DNA from: Dendrobium chrysotoxum
Lineage: Eukaryota; Streptophyta; Magnoliopsida; Asparagales; Orchidaceae
Length of the DNA: 64,000 bases
Direction of reading: 5' to 3'
Assembly: GCA_019925795.1 (NCBI GenBank)
Contig: CM034304.1
Location: 25,994,228-26,058,227, forward strand
This document shows, one piece after another, positions 55,731 to 64,000 of the stretch. A model generated the notes under the pieces. The model saw nothing but the letters and a program-made list of their open reading frames with translations. It was not told the origin of the DNA and did no database searches. Made by a program: the position numbers and the translations under genes. The stretch's first letter is position 1; each line of letters starts with the position of its first letter.

Positions 55731-58700
55731 TCACATCATAGAACAAGCATTAGGATTCTCATCACTAAAGATTGAAACATACTTCTCCATGGTAGCGCCT
55801 GGGCTTGGCATTGCTTGAGGAACTTTACGAACAAACCCAGCTGGTGCCTTTTTGTCATAAGCACCAGCAACATAAGGATAGAAAACCAGGTTATGAGGGG
55901 CATAAGGCCAGAACTCAGCTACCTTACCTGTGCTCCTTACCCTCTGTAAAACCTTTCCGGGTTCCACATGCCCTGTTACAGAAACTCGGCTTTGATTTCT
56001 ATTCACATCTACTGATATTACATCTGCAAAATAATCAAATTTAGCTCAGTGAATATATATAGCTTCATTGGATATAAAATCATGGATTGCTTGAAAATGT
56101 GTTGCAGATAATTATGAAAGAATGATTAGATGGACATATAACATAGCATTTTTTGTTAGAGGTTTTGGGAATGCATTAACAATTATGATGTCAGATATTT
56201 TTGGAACTTAAAGCTCCTGAAATTCATTTCTTAAGCTTCTGAAATAAAGAAAGTTTATGTGCCATTAATTAGTATAAGCTCGATCAACTACTCCTTATTT
56301 ATTTTTTGTTTATGGGGCACTTTTTATGTGCTATCAAGAAGATTGGTACAAACCTAATGATCTTTCGAGTTATGAGATATTACTGGCCTTGCATGGACAT
56401 TGCATCAACCATGCTAAGAAATTAGAATTATGTGGAAAGTCGTATTTGATGAAAGTCATATGTACGGCTTGGAGGGAGATTTTTCATATCTTTTGAAATC
56501 CCCTAATAAACTTTTAAGAAATCCCTTAGATGAGAAGTTCTAGAAAGTTTATTAGGTTTTCTATGTTTGTCACCAATGAGTTTATTAAGTTTCCTTTGTG
56601 TGGCTCCTATAAAAGGTTATATTTGGGGTCTATAATAGAAGTTCTAGAATAGGGGTGTCAATATTTGACACGACCCGAAAATCCGACTTGAATCCGACAC
56701 GAAAATTTCAAGTTCGGGTCAACCACCGGAACACGAAACGAGTCGGGTTCGGGTTCTGATTTTAGACCCATTTTGAATTCCAGGTCGGGTTTGGGTTGAC
56801 CTGGAAACCTGAAAATGACCCGGTTTTGACCCGAAATCCTGTAGTTCGGCGCATTTACGGGATTTGGCCATGCTTCACAGCGAGCAAACTTCGTTGCTTC
56901 CGATCAAAATGTTATAACTTATGATCTGATCGAAAGGGAACGTCGTCCATGGAGCGAAGTCGAACAACGACGTGAAAGAGAAGATAAAAAGCAAACCCTA
57001 GACGCCTCTAAGCGCACGAAAGTGACGAAAGGGAGAAAGTTACCATGACAGCGAGCGAGCTCCCGTCGTTGCTTCCGATCAAATGTTGTAACTTCTGATA
57101 ACGTCGTCGAATGAGCGAAGTCGAACTGCAACGAAGGACCCAAAGAAGCGACTCGTGCAATCTCCCCACCTCCTACGGAACGAAGCCGAACAGCAACGAC
57201 GAAAAAGAGAAGATAAAAAAGAAAACCGTAGACACGCACGAAACGGAGAAAGTTACCTTCACAGCGAGCGAACTCTCGTCGTTCTGCTTCCGATCAAAAT
57301 ATGCGGGTCGGGTTTGGGTTGACCCGAACCTGAAGCGGGTCTGGTTCGGGTCCAAAAGCCGACCCGTTTGCAAAAACAAGTCGGGTTCGGAGCGGGTCAA
57401 ATAGTCCCAAATCAATTCCAGGTTGGACCCGAACCCGACCCGTGACCCAATTTTGACAGCCCTATTCTAGAACATGCTTACAATACACACAAGCTTATTA
57501 TCTTTAAATCTCCTAACAATTGTTTGGTTATCAATTAGGAGACTTTGTATGAATGAAATTTCTCCATTCATATCATCACAATAACAAATTCAAGGCCTGC
57601 TATCAGACCTTTGCCCTTAACCTCATTATTTATGTGGGGCTCTAATTGTTCATAGAAAATTTAAGATATACCACTGAACATTGCCAATGTTATAGGAAGA
57701 CTGGTGCTTTGGTTGGTTGTATTAATGATGCTTCATTGAAGTAGAGCTCATTACCAAAAGATTGTCTATTTTCTTTTATTTTGAGAACTTTCTTATTTTG
57801 AAGTTTATCGTTAAGCTATTAGTCAGTGGGAATTAATATGGAATTGATCTGAGTTGATCATGTCATCAAGAATTTAATAGGTCCCCATTAAATATTAGAA
57901 TAATGATATGGGCCTACATCTACTTGAGTTATCTATGTAATAAAATTTCTTAGAGCAAATATGGCCACACATTATAGTATGATAAAGACGAGTAACTTGA
58001 TTGAGCAATTATGTTTGTCTGGGTTGGGTTGATCATGGGTAGGTTTGACCCAGTTGGCTCAAGCATGTTTGTGCTTTATTCAGCTTTTATAAGCCAATAA
58101 GGGGTTTGGCTTAGCCAATCTATTGCTTCATTTAGGATAATTATTGTACTGTTTTTACAAGCAGTTTTTTAGTACAAAAAATTTTTGAATTAAAAAGCTG
58201 TTATAGAAAGTAGTAAGAAAGCTGTTCCAAATGAAGCCTATGTTGACTCCACTCATTTCACTAATTAGCCTCTAGCTTTGACCGTTATGGATGCTCAATG
58301 ATTCATACTTTATTTTTAAGCTTGTGCTTGTTCACATCTACTTCTTAGGAACCCAAAAATTATTGTTGTGGCTTCAGAAAGAGTCGAACAATCTTGCAGC
58401 AAAAGCAGACTTCTGATGAGCAGAGGGGACTTCTATAACTTTCATAAAAAGCTGCATGAGATGCTGATTACTTCCACTGCAGTATTTGTTTTGCCATTTC
58501 TCTGTAATTTCATAACATTTAATTCTCTCATCCGGACTAAGGCTTCGTTTGGGACGGCTTTCTTTATGCTTCTTAAAGCAGCTTTCTAGTACAAAAATTA
58601 AAACTTTTGTACAAGAAAGCTTCTTTAAGAAGCAATAAAAAAACCGTCTCAAATAAAGCCTAAATCAACTAAACTACTTCTATCTTAGAACCAACACCTT

Positions 58701-59125
58701 TTATTTATAATTAACACCGGATTAGTCTACTGATTCTCCTCTTATATAAACGAACATAATCAATTAATTCGTCTGTAAAATAATATGAACTTTAAATAGA
58801 AAGAAAAACTAAATAATTATATCAAATTTGATCAGAAGAGCAAATTGCAATGAAAGATCTTCACTTTTCATTGTGCGGACAGCATGCTTTACTCTTCTTT
58901 CACAGCCATCACAGTCCATTTTGACCTTTATCTGCACAGTCTATTTTGTTCACACAACATAACAATACGAACCGAGTTAGAATTGCACTAACAAACTTAT
59001 TTTTCATAGAACAAATGAAATGTTACAAAGCTTACCTGGAGTGGCTTCTTTCTCTTCTTCCTCCTCAAAGCTCTCCTGGTGTATGTGAAGCTACACACCT
59101 TAGAAAAATGGTCTAGTATTCCCAT
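55731..59125 (-). CDS. heavy metal-associated isoprenylated plant protein (HIPP)
   Basis: Three exons join to a complete 152-residue protein: 59125-59036, 58940-58865 and 56023-55731. Introns have GT-AG ends (95 bp and 2841 bp). The protein starts M-G-I-L-D-H-F, has a basic stretch near residue 25 and an HMA domain with the metal-binding M-D-C-D-G-C at 38-43, followed by N-R-N-Q-S-R-V-S-V-T-G. A W-P-Y-A-P-H-N segment, A-Y-D-K-K-A-P and a C-terminal prenylation box (N-P-N-A-C-S-M-M) come after. Length and exon plan are those of HIPP26-like proteins, metal-binding factors held at membranes or in the nucleus by a farnesyl group and tied to stress responses. Intron 2 is swollen by a hAT element and MITEs. 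The specific metal and partner are unknown. Confidence 0.92.
56650..57464. mobile_element. non-autonomous hAT element (815 bp) in HIPP intron 2
   Basis: Termini are TAGGGGTGTCAA and TTTTGACAGCCCTA (inverted), flanked by a perfect 8-bp duplication TTCTAGAA at 56642-56649 and 57465-57472. The inner sides repeat CGGGTCGGGTT/GACCCGAA. The core has diverged tandem copies of about 180-200 bp (GCTTCCGATCAAAATGTT at about 56897, 57073 and 57286). No transposase, so it needed one in trans. The ORFs 56919-57239, 57111-57404 and 57173-57415 are inside it and are not genes. Confidence 0.88.
58124..58238. mobile_element. Tourist-like MITE, family T1, in HIPP intron 2
   Basis: GCTTCATTTAGGATAA to GTTCCAAATGAAGCC with the AGCAGTTTTTTAGTACAAAA centre. 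The left TAA is lost. Confidence 0.7.
58541..58660. mobile_element. Tourist-like MITE, family T1, in HIPP intron 2 (120 bp, clean)
   Basis: Starts GGCTTCGTTTGGGACGGC, ends CCGTCTCAAATAAAGCC, and is flanked by TAA at 58538-58540 and 58661-58663. Arms pair closely; it is the best reference copy of the family. It lies about 200 bp after the 5' splice site of intron 2. Confidence 0.85.
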
Positions 59126-59140
59126 CTCCCTTGCTTCCTT

Positions 59141-59148
59141 GAGAGAGA

Positions 59149-59211
<63 letters not shown>
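59141..59211. repeat. (GA)n microsatellite in the HIPP 5' leader
   Basis: GAGAGA with two short GATA interruptions; on the gene strand it is (CT)n just 16 bases before the ATG at 59125. CT-rich leaders are common in plant genes and may affect expression. The ORF 59100-59285 (Leu-Ser repeats) is a by-product. Confidence 0.92.
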
Positions 59212-59214
<3 letters not shown>

Positions 59215-59242
59215 AAGGGGAAATATATGTGGCTAAGCTGAG

Positions 59243-59256
59243 CATTTATAATGCAA
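59243..59256 (-). promoter_or_regulatory. candidate TATA box of the HIPP gene
   Basis: The minus strand reads GCATTATAAATGCTC, about 120 bp before the ATG. A start some 30 bp on would place the (CT)n tract at the head of the 5' UTR. Inferred from context. Confidence 0.5.
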
Positions 59257-60007
59257 ACTGGTAAGTTATGTGGCAAGCATGACATTCTTTAAACAGTTCC
59301 ATTAATGGTCTAATAATACAAACAAAATAATATCATTAAAGCTGTAACAATCCTGCAATAATTGCAAAGCTGAATCATGCTTGAATATGTGCAGACTTTG
59401 TATTTAATTAGAAGCATACTTATCAAAGATTATTTTGTCATTAAGCTATATATTTGTTTGCTAATTAAAGATTAACTTATCTTTAATATCTAATTTGCAT
59501 TCAGATTGACGCTTTGGTTCTTTCAGATAAGCATCAGAGAAAAGAGTGTTCTTCACAAGAGGAAATTAATAATTCTCTTTTGATTGAATTGTTGCTAATC
59601 CAAATCTATTTAGCTCTTTGATTACTTTGTTCTAAATTATTCTGAATTGTAATTATTGGTTTTGCAATTATACCATCACCTAATTTGTCAACAATGACGT
59701 TCTACCTCCCCTATGAGATGTGGATTGGTAAGGGGGTGACAGACAATTTCTTACTTGATAGTTTTGCTGAGTGGCAATCTTCATGGCCTTCAATTTAGGC
59801 TAAAAGTCAGGCTTTTGGATTGTTTGTTTTTTTCGTAGGGAGTTGGTGGGCTCATTTGATTTCTACTAATATAATAATATTAGTTAGAATTTTTAAATTT
59901 CTTTTCTTTTCACTCATTTTTTAATGTGAAATATAAAATTATTGTTATTGAGATTTTTTTCTACTGTGAAATATGAAATTCTAAAGTTGTTTAAGAAATG
60001 AATATAA
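59257..60007. other. unassigned DNA upstream of the HIPP gene
   Basis: Probably contains the HIPP promoter at its left end. Farther on, 59695-59830 is slightly less AT-rich, but I see no domain. Confidence 0.35.
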
Positions 60008-60136
60008 GGCTTCATTTGTGACAGCTTTCTTATTGCTTTATGAAGCAGCTTTCTAGTACAAAAATTTCTTGAACTAAAAATTTTATATAAGAAAGCTGCT
60101 TTAGAAAGCAGTAAGAAAACCGTTCTAAATGAAGTA
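60008..60136. mobile_element. Tourist-like MITE, family T1
   Basis: Starts GGCTTCATTTGTGACAGC and ends CCGTTCTAAATGAAG, flanked by TAA at 60005-60007 and 60137-60139; the last two terminal bases are mutated. Confidence 0.75.
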
Positions 60137-60329
60137 TAAGTTATATTATTTAAAATAGTTCAAGCTTCTTTGAGATATCATCGATCCCTTACAATAATTT
60201 CTTAAGAGCTCTTGCGACAACCATAATAATCTTTTCAGAGGATATAAAAGGTTTAGAAGAAGGAATTAGAGAAGCAAGTGCACAAGCTAAAAAAAATCTT
60301 CTCTCCCCCATCTCTTGTTGATTTGGACT

Positions 60330-60900
60330 TTTTCTCTAGTGTCCACACACATATTAGGGTTTAAAAAATTTTATTTATATTATATGCTATTAGGCCAAAG
60401 CTCTATATTTATTAAAAAATAGAATTTAGTTGGATCATGCACTATGATTCGTATTGTACAATATATTCGGTTATATTTTAATTATATCTCATTAACCTGT
60501 AATTCCTGGTGCTTAATTAAATTAATTTAAGAAACCCACATATAGTATGACTCACATCATTTGATATAATTTGTTTAAAATTTAAATTAATGCAATTAAA
60601 ATAATTAATTAAATGATTTAGCCATTTAAATTAACCCTAATCATATGGTACGAGCCACATGGTATACTATGATTAGTTCAATTTTAATCTCTAAAATTAA
60701 TATAAATTGATCTTTTCTAGAATGAAAAATAATGGAAGATTGTGTAGTATTTATGATTTATACCCTATGATTACTTTTGATCAATTTATATTAATTAATT
60801 TTTTTATAATTTATTTTTAATTTTTATGTGTATGTTATTTATCTTCTAATCATCTACACCCGAATACATAAACAGACTCAATAAAATGAAAAAAAAAATG
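60330..60900 (-). mobile_element. copia (SIRE/Maximus-type) LTR fragment
   Basis: Words such as GATTCGTATTGTACAATA and CATATGGTACGAGCCA, and the block CACCCGAATACATAAACAGAC ... AATAAAATGAAAA, match 34560-35130 in the LTR at 33438-35320. Both ends are missing. Confidence 0.5.
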
Positions 60901-61304
60901 ATAATCAAGGACTCATTTAGTTTCGTGATTATTGCATACTGGGCAAATTAATTTCTTGACTTTGCTTATCATACGATTTCTCCGACTACTGAAATGCATT
61001 GCTAATCTTTTGCTACAAACAATCTTTAAGTTTTGTATGAGATCATTGAAATATGCCAAATATTGTGAATTTTCTTTCAGTGTGTACCTATAATGCTAGT
61101 TTAAAAATACCTATAATAATATTAAATTAGTGAAAAATACAGATCAATCAAATTATATTTGTAATCATTAGAATAATGTAAAAATAATTCTTATCATATA
61201 GGCCAAAAAATTCACAAGCAAGTAATGAGATTATTCATAGTACTAGAACCCTATGACATATAAGAAACTATAATTGAATAAGATAAGTCAATAAGTTATA
61301 AGAA
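60901..61304. other. unassigned AT-rich DNA
   Basis: No gene or repeat boundary recognised. Confidence 0.35.
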
Positions 61305-61407
61305 GATCCATCATGTCCTCAGAGTATCTAGCAAAAATAGGTGGTTATATTTATCTATATATATGATCAGCTATTTTTTGATAGATACAATGAAGACATG
61401 ATGGATC
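61305..61407. repeat. foldback of about 103 bp (39-bp arms)
   Basis: The left arm, GATCCATCATGTCCTC...AAAATAG, at 61305-61343 is answered by the inverted right arm at 61368-61407 (CTATTTTTTG...GACATGATGGATC), with three or four mismatches and a 24-base AT-rich loop. It could be a small MITE or a hairpin precursor; no target duplication is obvious. Confidence 0.65.
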
Positions 61408-61740
61408 ATCTCAAAATTATTCTTGCTAATCTACCCTGAAAAACTTTAATATATTACAACCAAAATGTTCATGATGTTATTACTTATAACTAATTTATTG
61501 AGTACAAATTTACAATCCAAGGCATCAAAGGCATGACTATTGTTAGTCAAAGCTAGTATATTAAGGCAAGCTTATACTTCCAATATAAGGGAAGCTATTG
61601 TTGAAACAATCATACAATGAAAGGATTCTCTCCTTGTTCTGCCATTGTTGGATGTCGGCCTACTTGAACTGTAGAATTGGAAGAACCACATAGTTGCTAA
61701 CAATCATCACATACCTCTTTTTCTTTGTATTGATGATGTT
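61408..61740. other. unassigned AT-rich DNA
   Basis: No gene recognised. Confidence 0.35.
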
Positions 61741-61827
61741 TTCTACAGCCGCTTTGTAAAAAATTATTTTCTCAATAACAACTTTACAATCATTTTATAA
61801 AAAGCTGTAGCCGTCCCAAACGGACTC
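61741..61827. mobile_element. T1 MITE fragment (longer subfamily, right end)
   Basis: ACTTTACAATCATTTTATAA and AGCTGTAGCCGTCCCAAACGG match the right end of 10845-11031. It shares the TTA at 61828-61830 with the next MITE. Confidence 0.55.
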
Positions 61828-61830
61828 TTA

Positions 61831-61980
61831 GGCTTTGTTCGGGACGGGTTTTTTTATTGCTTTCTAAAATAGTTATATAGTATAAAAAATTTTGTAGCAG
61901 AAAACTACTTTAGAAAAAATAAGAAAGCTGGAACGACTTTTTTACTGCTTCTTAAAACAACTTTTTAGTACAAAAATTAA
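61831..61980. mobile_element. Tourist-like MITE, family T1, rearranged
   Basis: Starts GGCTTTGTTCGGGACGGG after TTA; after AAGAAAGCTGGAACGAC a second MITE left half begins and is cut by the tandem duplication that follows. Confidence 0.55.
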
Positions 61981-62137
61981 CAATGCCTAAATCGCTACAA
62001 GACTGTCGTGTTCAAACCGTTGTCAAAAGATACATCTTTTTTATTGATTTCTTTTTCTAACAATGCCTAAATCACTACAAGACTATCGTATTCAAACCGT
62101 CGTCAAAAGATAGCTTTTGTGGCGGTTCTAAAATTGC
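61979..62137. repeat. 80-bp tandem duplication in CACTA-like DNA
   Basis: AACAATGCCTAAATC(G/A)CTACAAGAC at 61979 recurs at 62059, exactly 80 bp later, each followed by TTCAAACCGT and GTCAAAAGATA. Farther right, GTGGCGGTTC and GCTGCTAG resemble CACTA subterminal words (to about 62190). Confidence 0.75.
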
Positions 62138-62199
62138 TGCTAGAAAATGTTGCCCTAAGTATTAAATTTTGATAGCGAAGATCGCCACTTGATCAAATT

Positions 62200-63084
62200 A
62201 CTAAAGAGAAATTATTTCTATTAGGCTATTAGATGTTGTTGATACGAGTCAATTAAATTAATATCAAGTATGGTTGTGTATTGCATGGTATCAGATGAGC
62301 GAGTATATACTTTTCATATTTAATAGGACAATAAATAAGGATTAGGCACATCGATCATTATCCTTAAGGCTGGCGCTTCAATCATAGCCGTTCATATGAT
62401 TTGCCCTACCTTTCTGGGTTTCCTCAGCATTTAATTTTAGACCCCAACTTGGAGAGAGACATCCAACGCCTAAAGAATAATATCATTGGATTGGGCAAGG
62501 AGGCAAAAGCATACAAATTGAATAAATTAAAATAAAATAAAATCTCTAAATAACAGAACAATCATCACATCTCGGCCGTTCGATTCATTTCGGGTGTTGA
62601 GATAGAATTTTTTCTAATTTTTAAAATCAGATGAATACAAGATCTTTCTAAATGATCCTAAGCAATAATATTCATGGAGACTTTTCTTTCACATCCTACT
62701 CATTCTTTGGACAGATTTGTATAGATTTCTCCCAATTTTATAATGGATTTTTTGATGTGGTGTGGCACTGTTATTTTTTTTCCTTGATTTTAGGGTTTTC
62801 ACATTAAATCCTAGTGTTCTTTCTTTTCTACTGTATTTTCTATTTCTTGTTTGTTTTGCTGTGTATTTTACTTTCCTCAACAATCATAAATAAGAACTTA
62901 AATAATTCATTATGCAAAATTGTCTTGTAAATGTCATAATTTATTAAGATTACAATTACAACATATCATACATAATTAGCTATCTCTCTCTTATTCTATC
63001 ACTTTGTATATGTATATCTCACTAGAACCTCTTATCAAAGATATATGAAGTCGAAGACAATCTAAATCTTATACTTATATAATA
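62200..63084. other. LTR-like remains and unassigned AT-rich DNA
   Basis: 62760-62880 (TTAGGGTTTTCACATTAAATC, then TTTTGCTGTGTATTTTAC) resembles the U5 end of copia LTRs with the sense 'gggttttccacgtaaatcctggtgttc'. Nothing else recognised. Confidence 0.35.
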
Positions 63085-63799
63085 TGCCTAGTTGCAAAGG
63101 CCTGCAAAGATGATCAAACAGCCATCATGTCTCCAGCCCGCTCCGTTAGGGTTTTCGTTACCCTAGCCGTCCTCCACCAACTCATCCTAAGAGTGCTCTG
63201 ATATGAGCAAGCTTGACTTTGGAGTTTCTAAATAAACTCCAACCTTCTCACCGAAAGGCCCTGGATGTTTAAGAGTTTAGCTTCTTTTTACTTAAATTGT
63301 TTCACAATCTTCTCAACTTAAGTAACTTACATCCTCGTCAATATCATTATCCCAAAATCATCCACAAGCACAGGATTCTAAAGGTAGCCTCTACAAGTTC
63401 AAGTGGTGGATCCTACCATATAACACTTTGTCTCATATAAGATTCAAGAGTTGGGACGTAGCACTTTATCTTGTATGACACTTAATTTTCATCTTCTGGC
63501 TCATATGTTACTTTGATACAATTTTGTAACAGTCCAAACTATTAATTATCGAGGTATTGTCTATTTTGGCCTTAGGCCTCACGGTTTTGTTCTATTGGTA
63601 TAACTTCCTAAGAGATCACCCATCCAAAAATTGTTCCAGTATGAGCACACCTGCCTTTGGAGTTTCCTAATGAAATTTCAACTATTTCACCAAAAGGCAC
63701 ATGATGTTTAAAAATGTGACTTTATTTTTTTAGAGGTTTCATAATATATAGTTTAAAAATTTTTCCATTAATCAATGAAGTAAAGGAGTTGGGCTTACA
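63085..63799 (-). mobile_element. Cassandra-like TRIM with 5S-rRNA-related LTRs
   Basis: Two related blocks, about 63085-63331 and 63525-63799, each carry the inverse of plant 5S rRNA internal-promoter sequence. Examples are ATCACCCATCC ... GAGCACACCTGCCTTTGGAGTTTC at 63619-63665 and CTCATCC ... GAGCAAGCTTGACTTTGGAGTTTC at 63182-63229. Both end in CTTACA (63331, 63799). On the minus strand the right block ends GGACTGTTACA (63525), followed at once by a mutated Met-tRNA primer site (AAATTGTATCAAAG). A 5S-like LTR plus a tiny gene-less interior identifies Cassandra elements. Diverged; the left boundary is uncertain and no target duplication is seen. Confidence 0.65.
63619..63700 (-). other. 5S rRNA-like segment in TRIM LTR
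   Basis: On the minus strand GAAACTCCAAAGGCAGGTG ... GGATGGGTGATC follows the 5S order (A-box/C-box part then GGATGGGTGACC). Too diverged to be a working 5S gene. Confidence 0.6.
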
Positions 63800-64000
63800 T
63801 TTGGAAGATCAATAGTACAATTTTAATCTAGTTGAGAATTACCAATACATTTAGGCCAATTAAGTACAAAATCATGTAAACTTTTTTTGTATTATAATTT
63901 TCTCATAGCTTAGATATATTTTTTCGTGCATATTTGTTTAAGTTCCTACACTTTAAAATATGTTAGATAATTCATCTTTTAATTGCTCTTGTGCTAAATT

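Noticed and set aside
57111..57404. ORFs of 80-106 residues on both strands
   Set aside because: They are inside the hAT element within the HIPP intron and share no known domain.
59100..59285. Leu-Ser-repeat ORF
   Set aside because: Translation of the (GA)n microsatellite opposite the HIPP first exon.
63619..63700. 5S rRNA gene
   Set aside because: Too diverged and truncated, and paired with a second copy in LTR context; better explained by a Cassandra-like TRIM.

Overview
This is a stretch of AT-rich flowering-plant nuclear DNA, probably from a monocot or another non-model angiosperm; the species cannot be fixed from sequence alone. Three genes look intact, and all three lie on the minus strand. 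They sit in a dense, layered field of transposable elements: Ty3-gypsy, Ty1-copia, Cassandra-like TRIM, LINE, Mutator-like, hAT, CACTA-like and Tourist-like MITEs. Nothing suggests bacterial, organellar or viral DNA.

Genes. Two small intronless paralogues encode NIM1-interacting (NIMIN)-type proteins, at 12312-12587 and 28702-28983. Each has an acidic N-terminus, a K-F-F/Y helix, a W-E-D-F block and a C-terminal EAR motif (D-L-x-L-G-L). Their upstream regions share TGACG and TTGACC motifs, as expected for salicylic-acid-responsive genes. A third copy of that upstream region, inverted and without a gene, lies at 37965-38135. The third gene (55731-59125) encodes a 152-residue heavy-metal-associated isoprenylated plant protein (HIPP). 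It has three exons, a 2.8-kb second intron full of transposons, and a (CT)n tract in its 5' UTR.

Layout. 1-3.5 kb: MITEs in otherwise unassigned DNA. 3.7-8.6 kb: a decayed Mutator-like transposase followed by a decayed plant mobile domain (PMD) gene on the same strand. 9-11.7 kb: a LINE 3' end, a MITE, a PPR-like relic and a CACTA-like element. 12.3 kb: first NIMIN gene. 13-28 kb: a hAT-like element and several degenerate LTRs with (AT)n and tandem repeats. 28.7 kb: second NIMIN gene. 29.7-38 kb: CACTA-like relics, a minus-strand copia LTR, a relative of the gypsy LTR below, and the orphan NIMIN promoter. 38.6-53.2 kb: one complete but dead 14.5-kb Tat-type gypsy element with an ATACT target duplication. 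It carries an antisense extra ORF, and a nested LTR insertion has since been partly duplicated in tandem. 53.2-55.2 kb: MITEs, a LINE fragment, a PPR-like relic and a 401-bp MITE. 55.7-59.1 kb: HIPP gene. 59-64 kb: further MITEs, copia LTR remains, a foldback and a 5S-rRNA-related Cassandra-like TRIM.

The transposons can be ordered in time: MITE, then gypsy element, then nested LTR, then the 1400-bp tandem duplication. No wholly new multi-gene system was found. The best leads are the conserved NIMIN regulatory module (including the gene-less copy), the antisense ORF of the gypsy element with its own TATA box, and the very high density of one Tourist-like MITE family.
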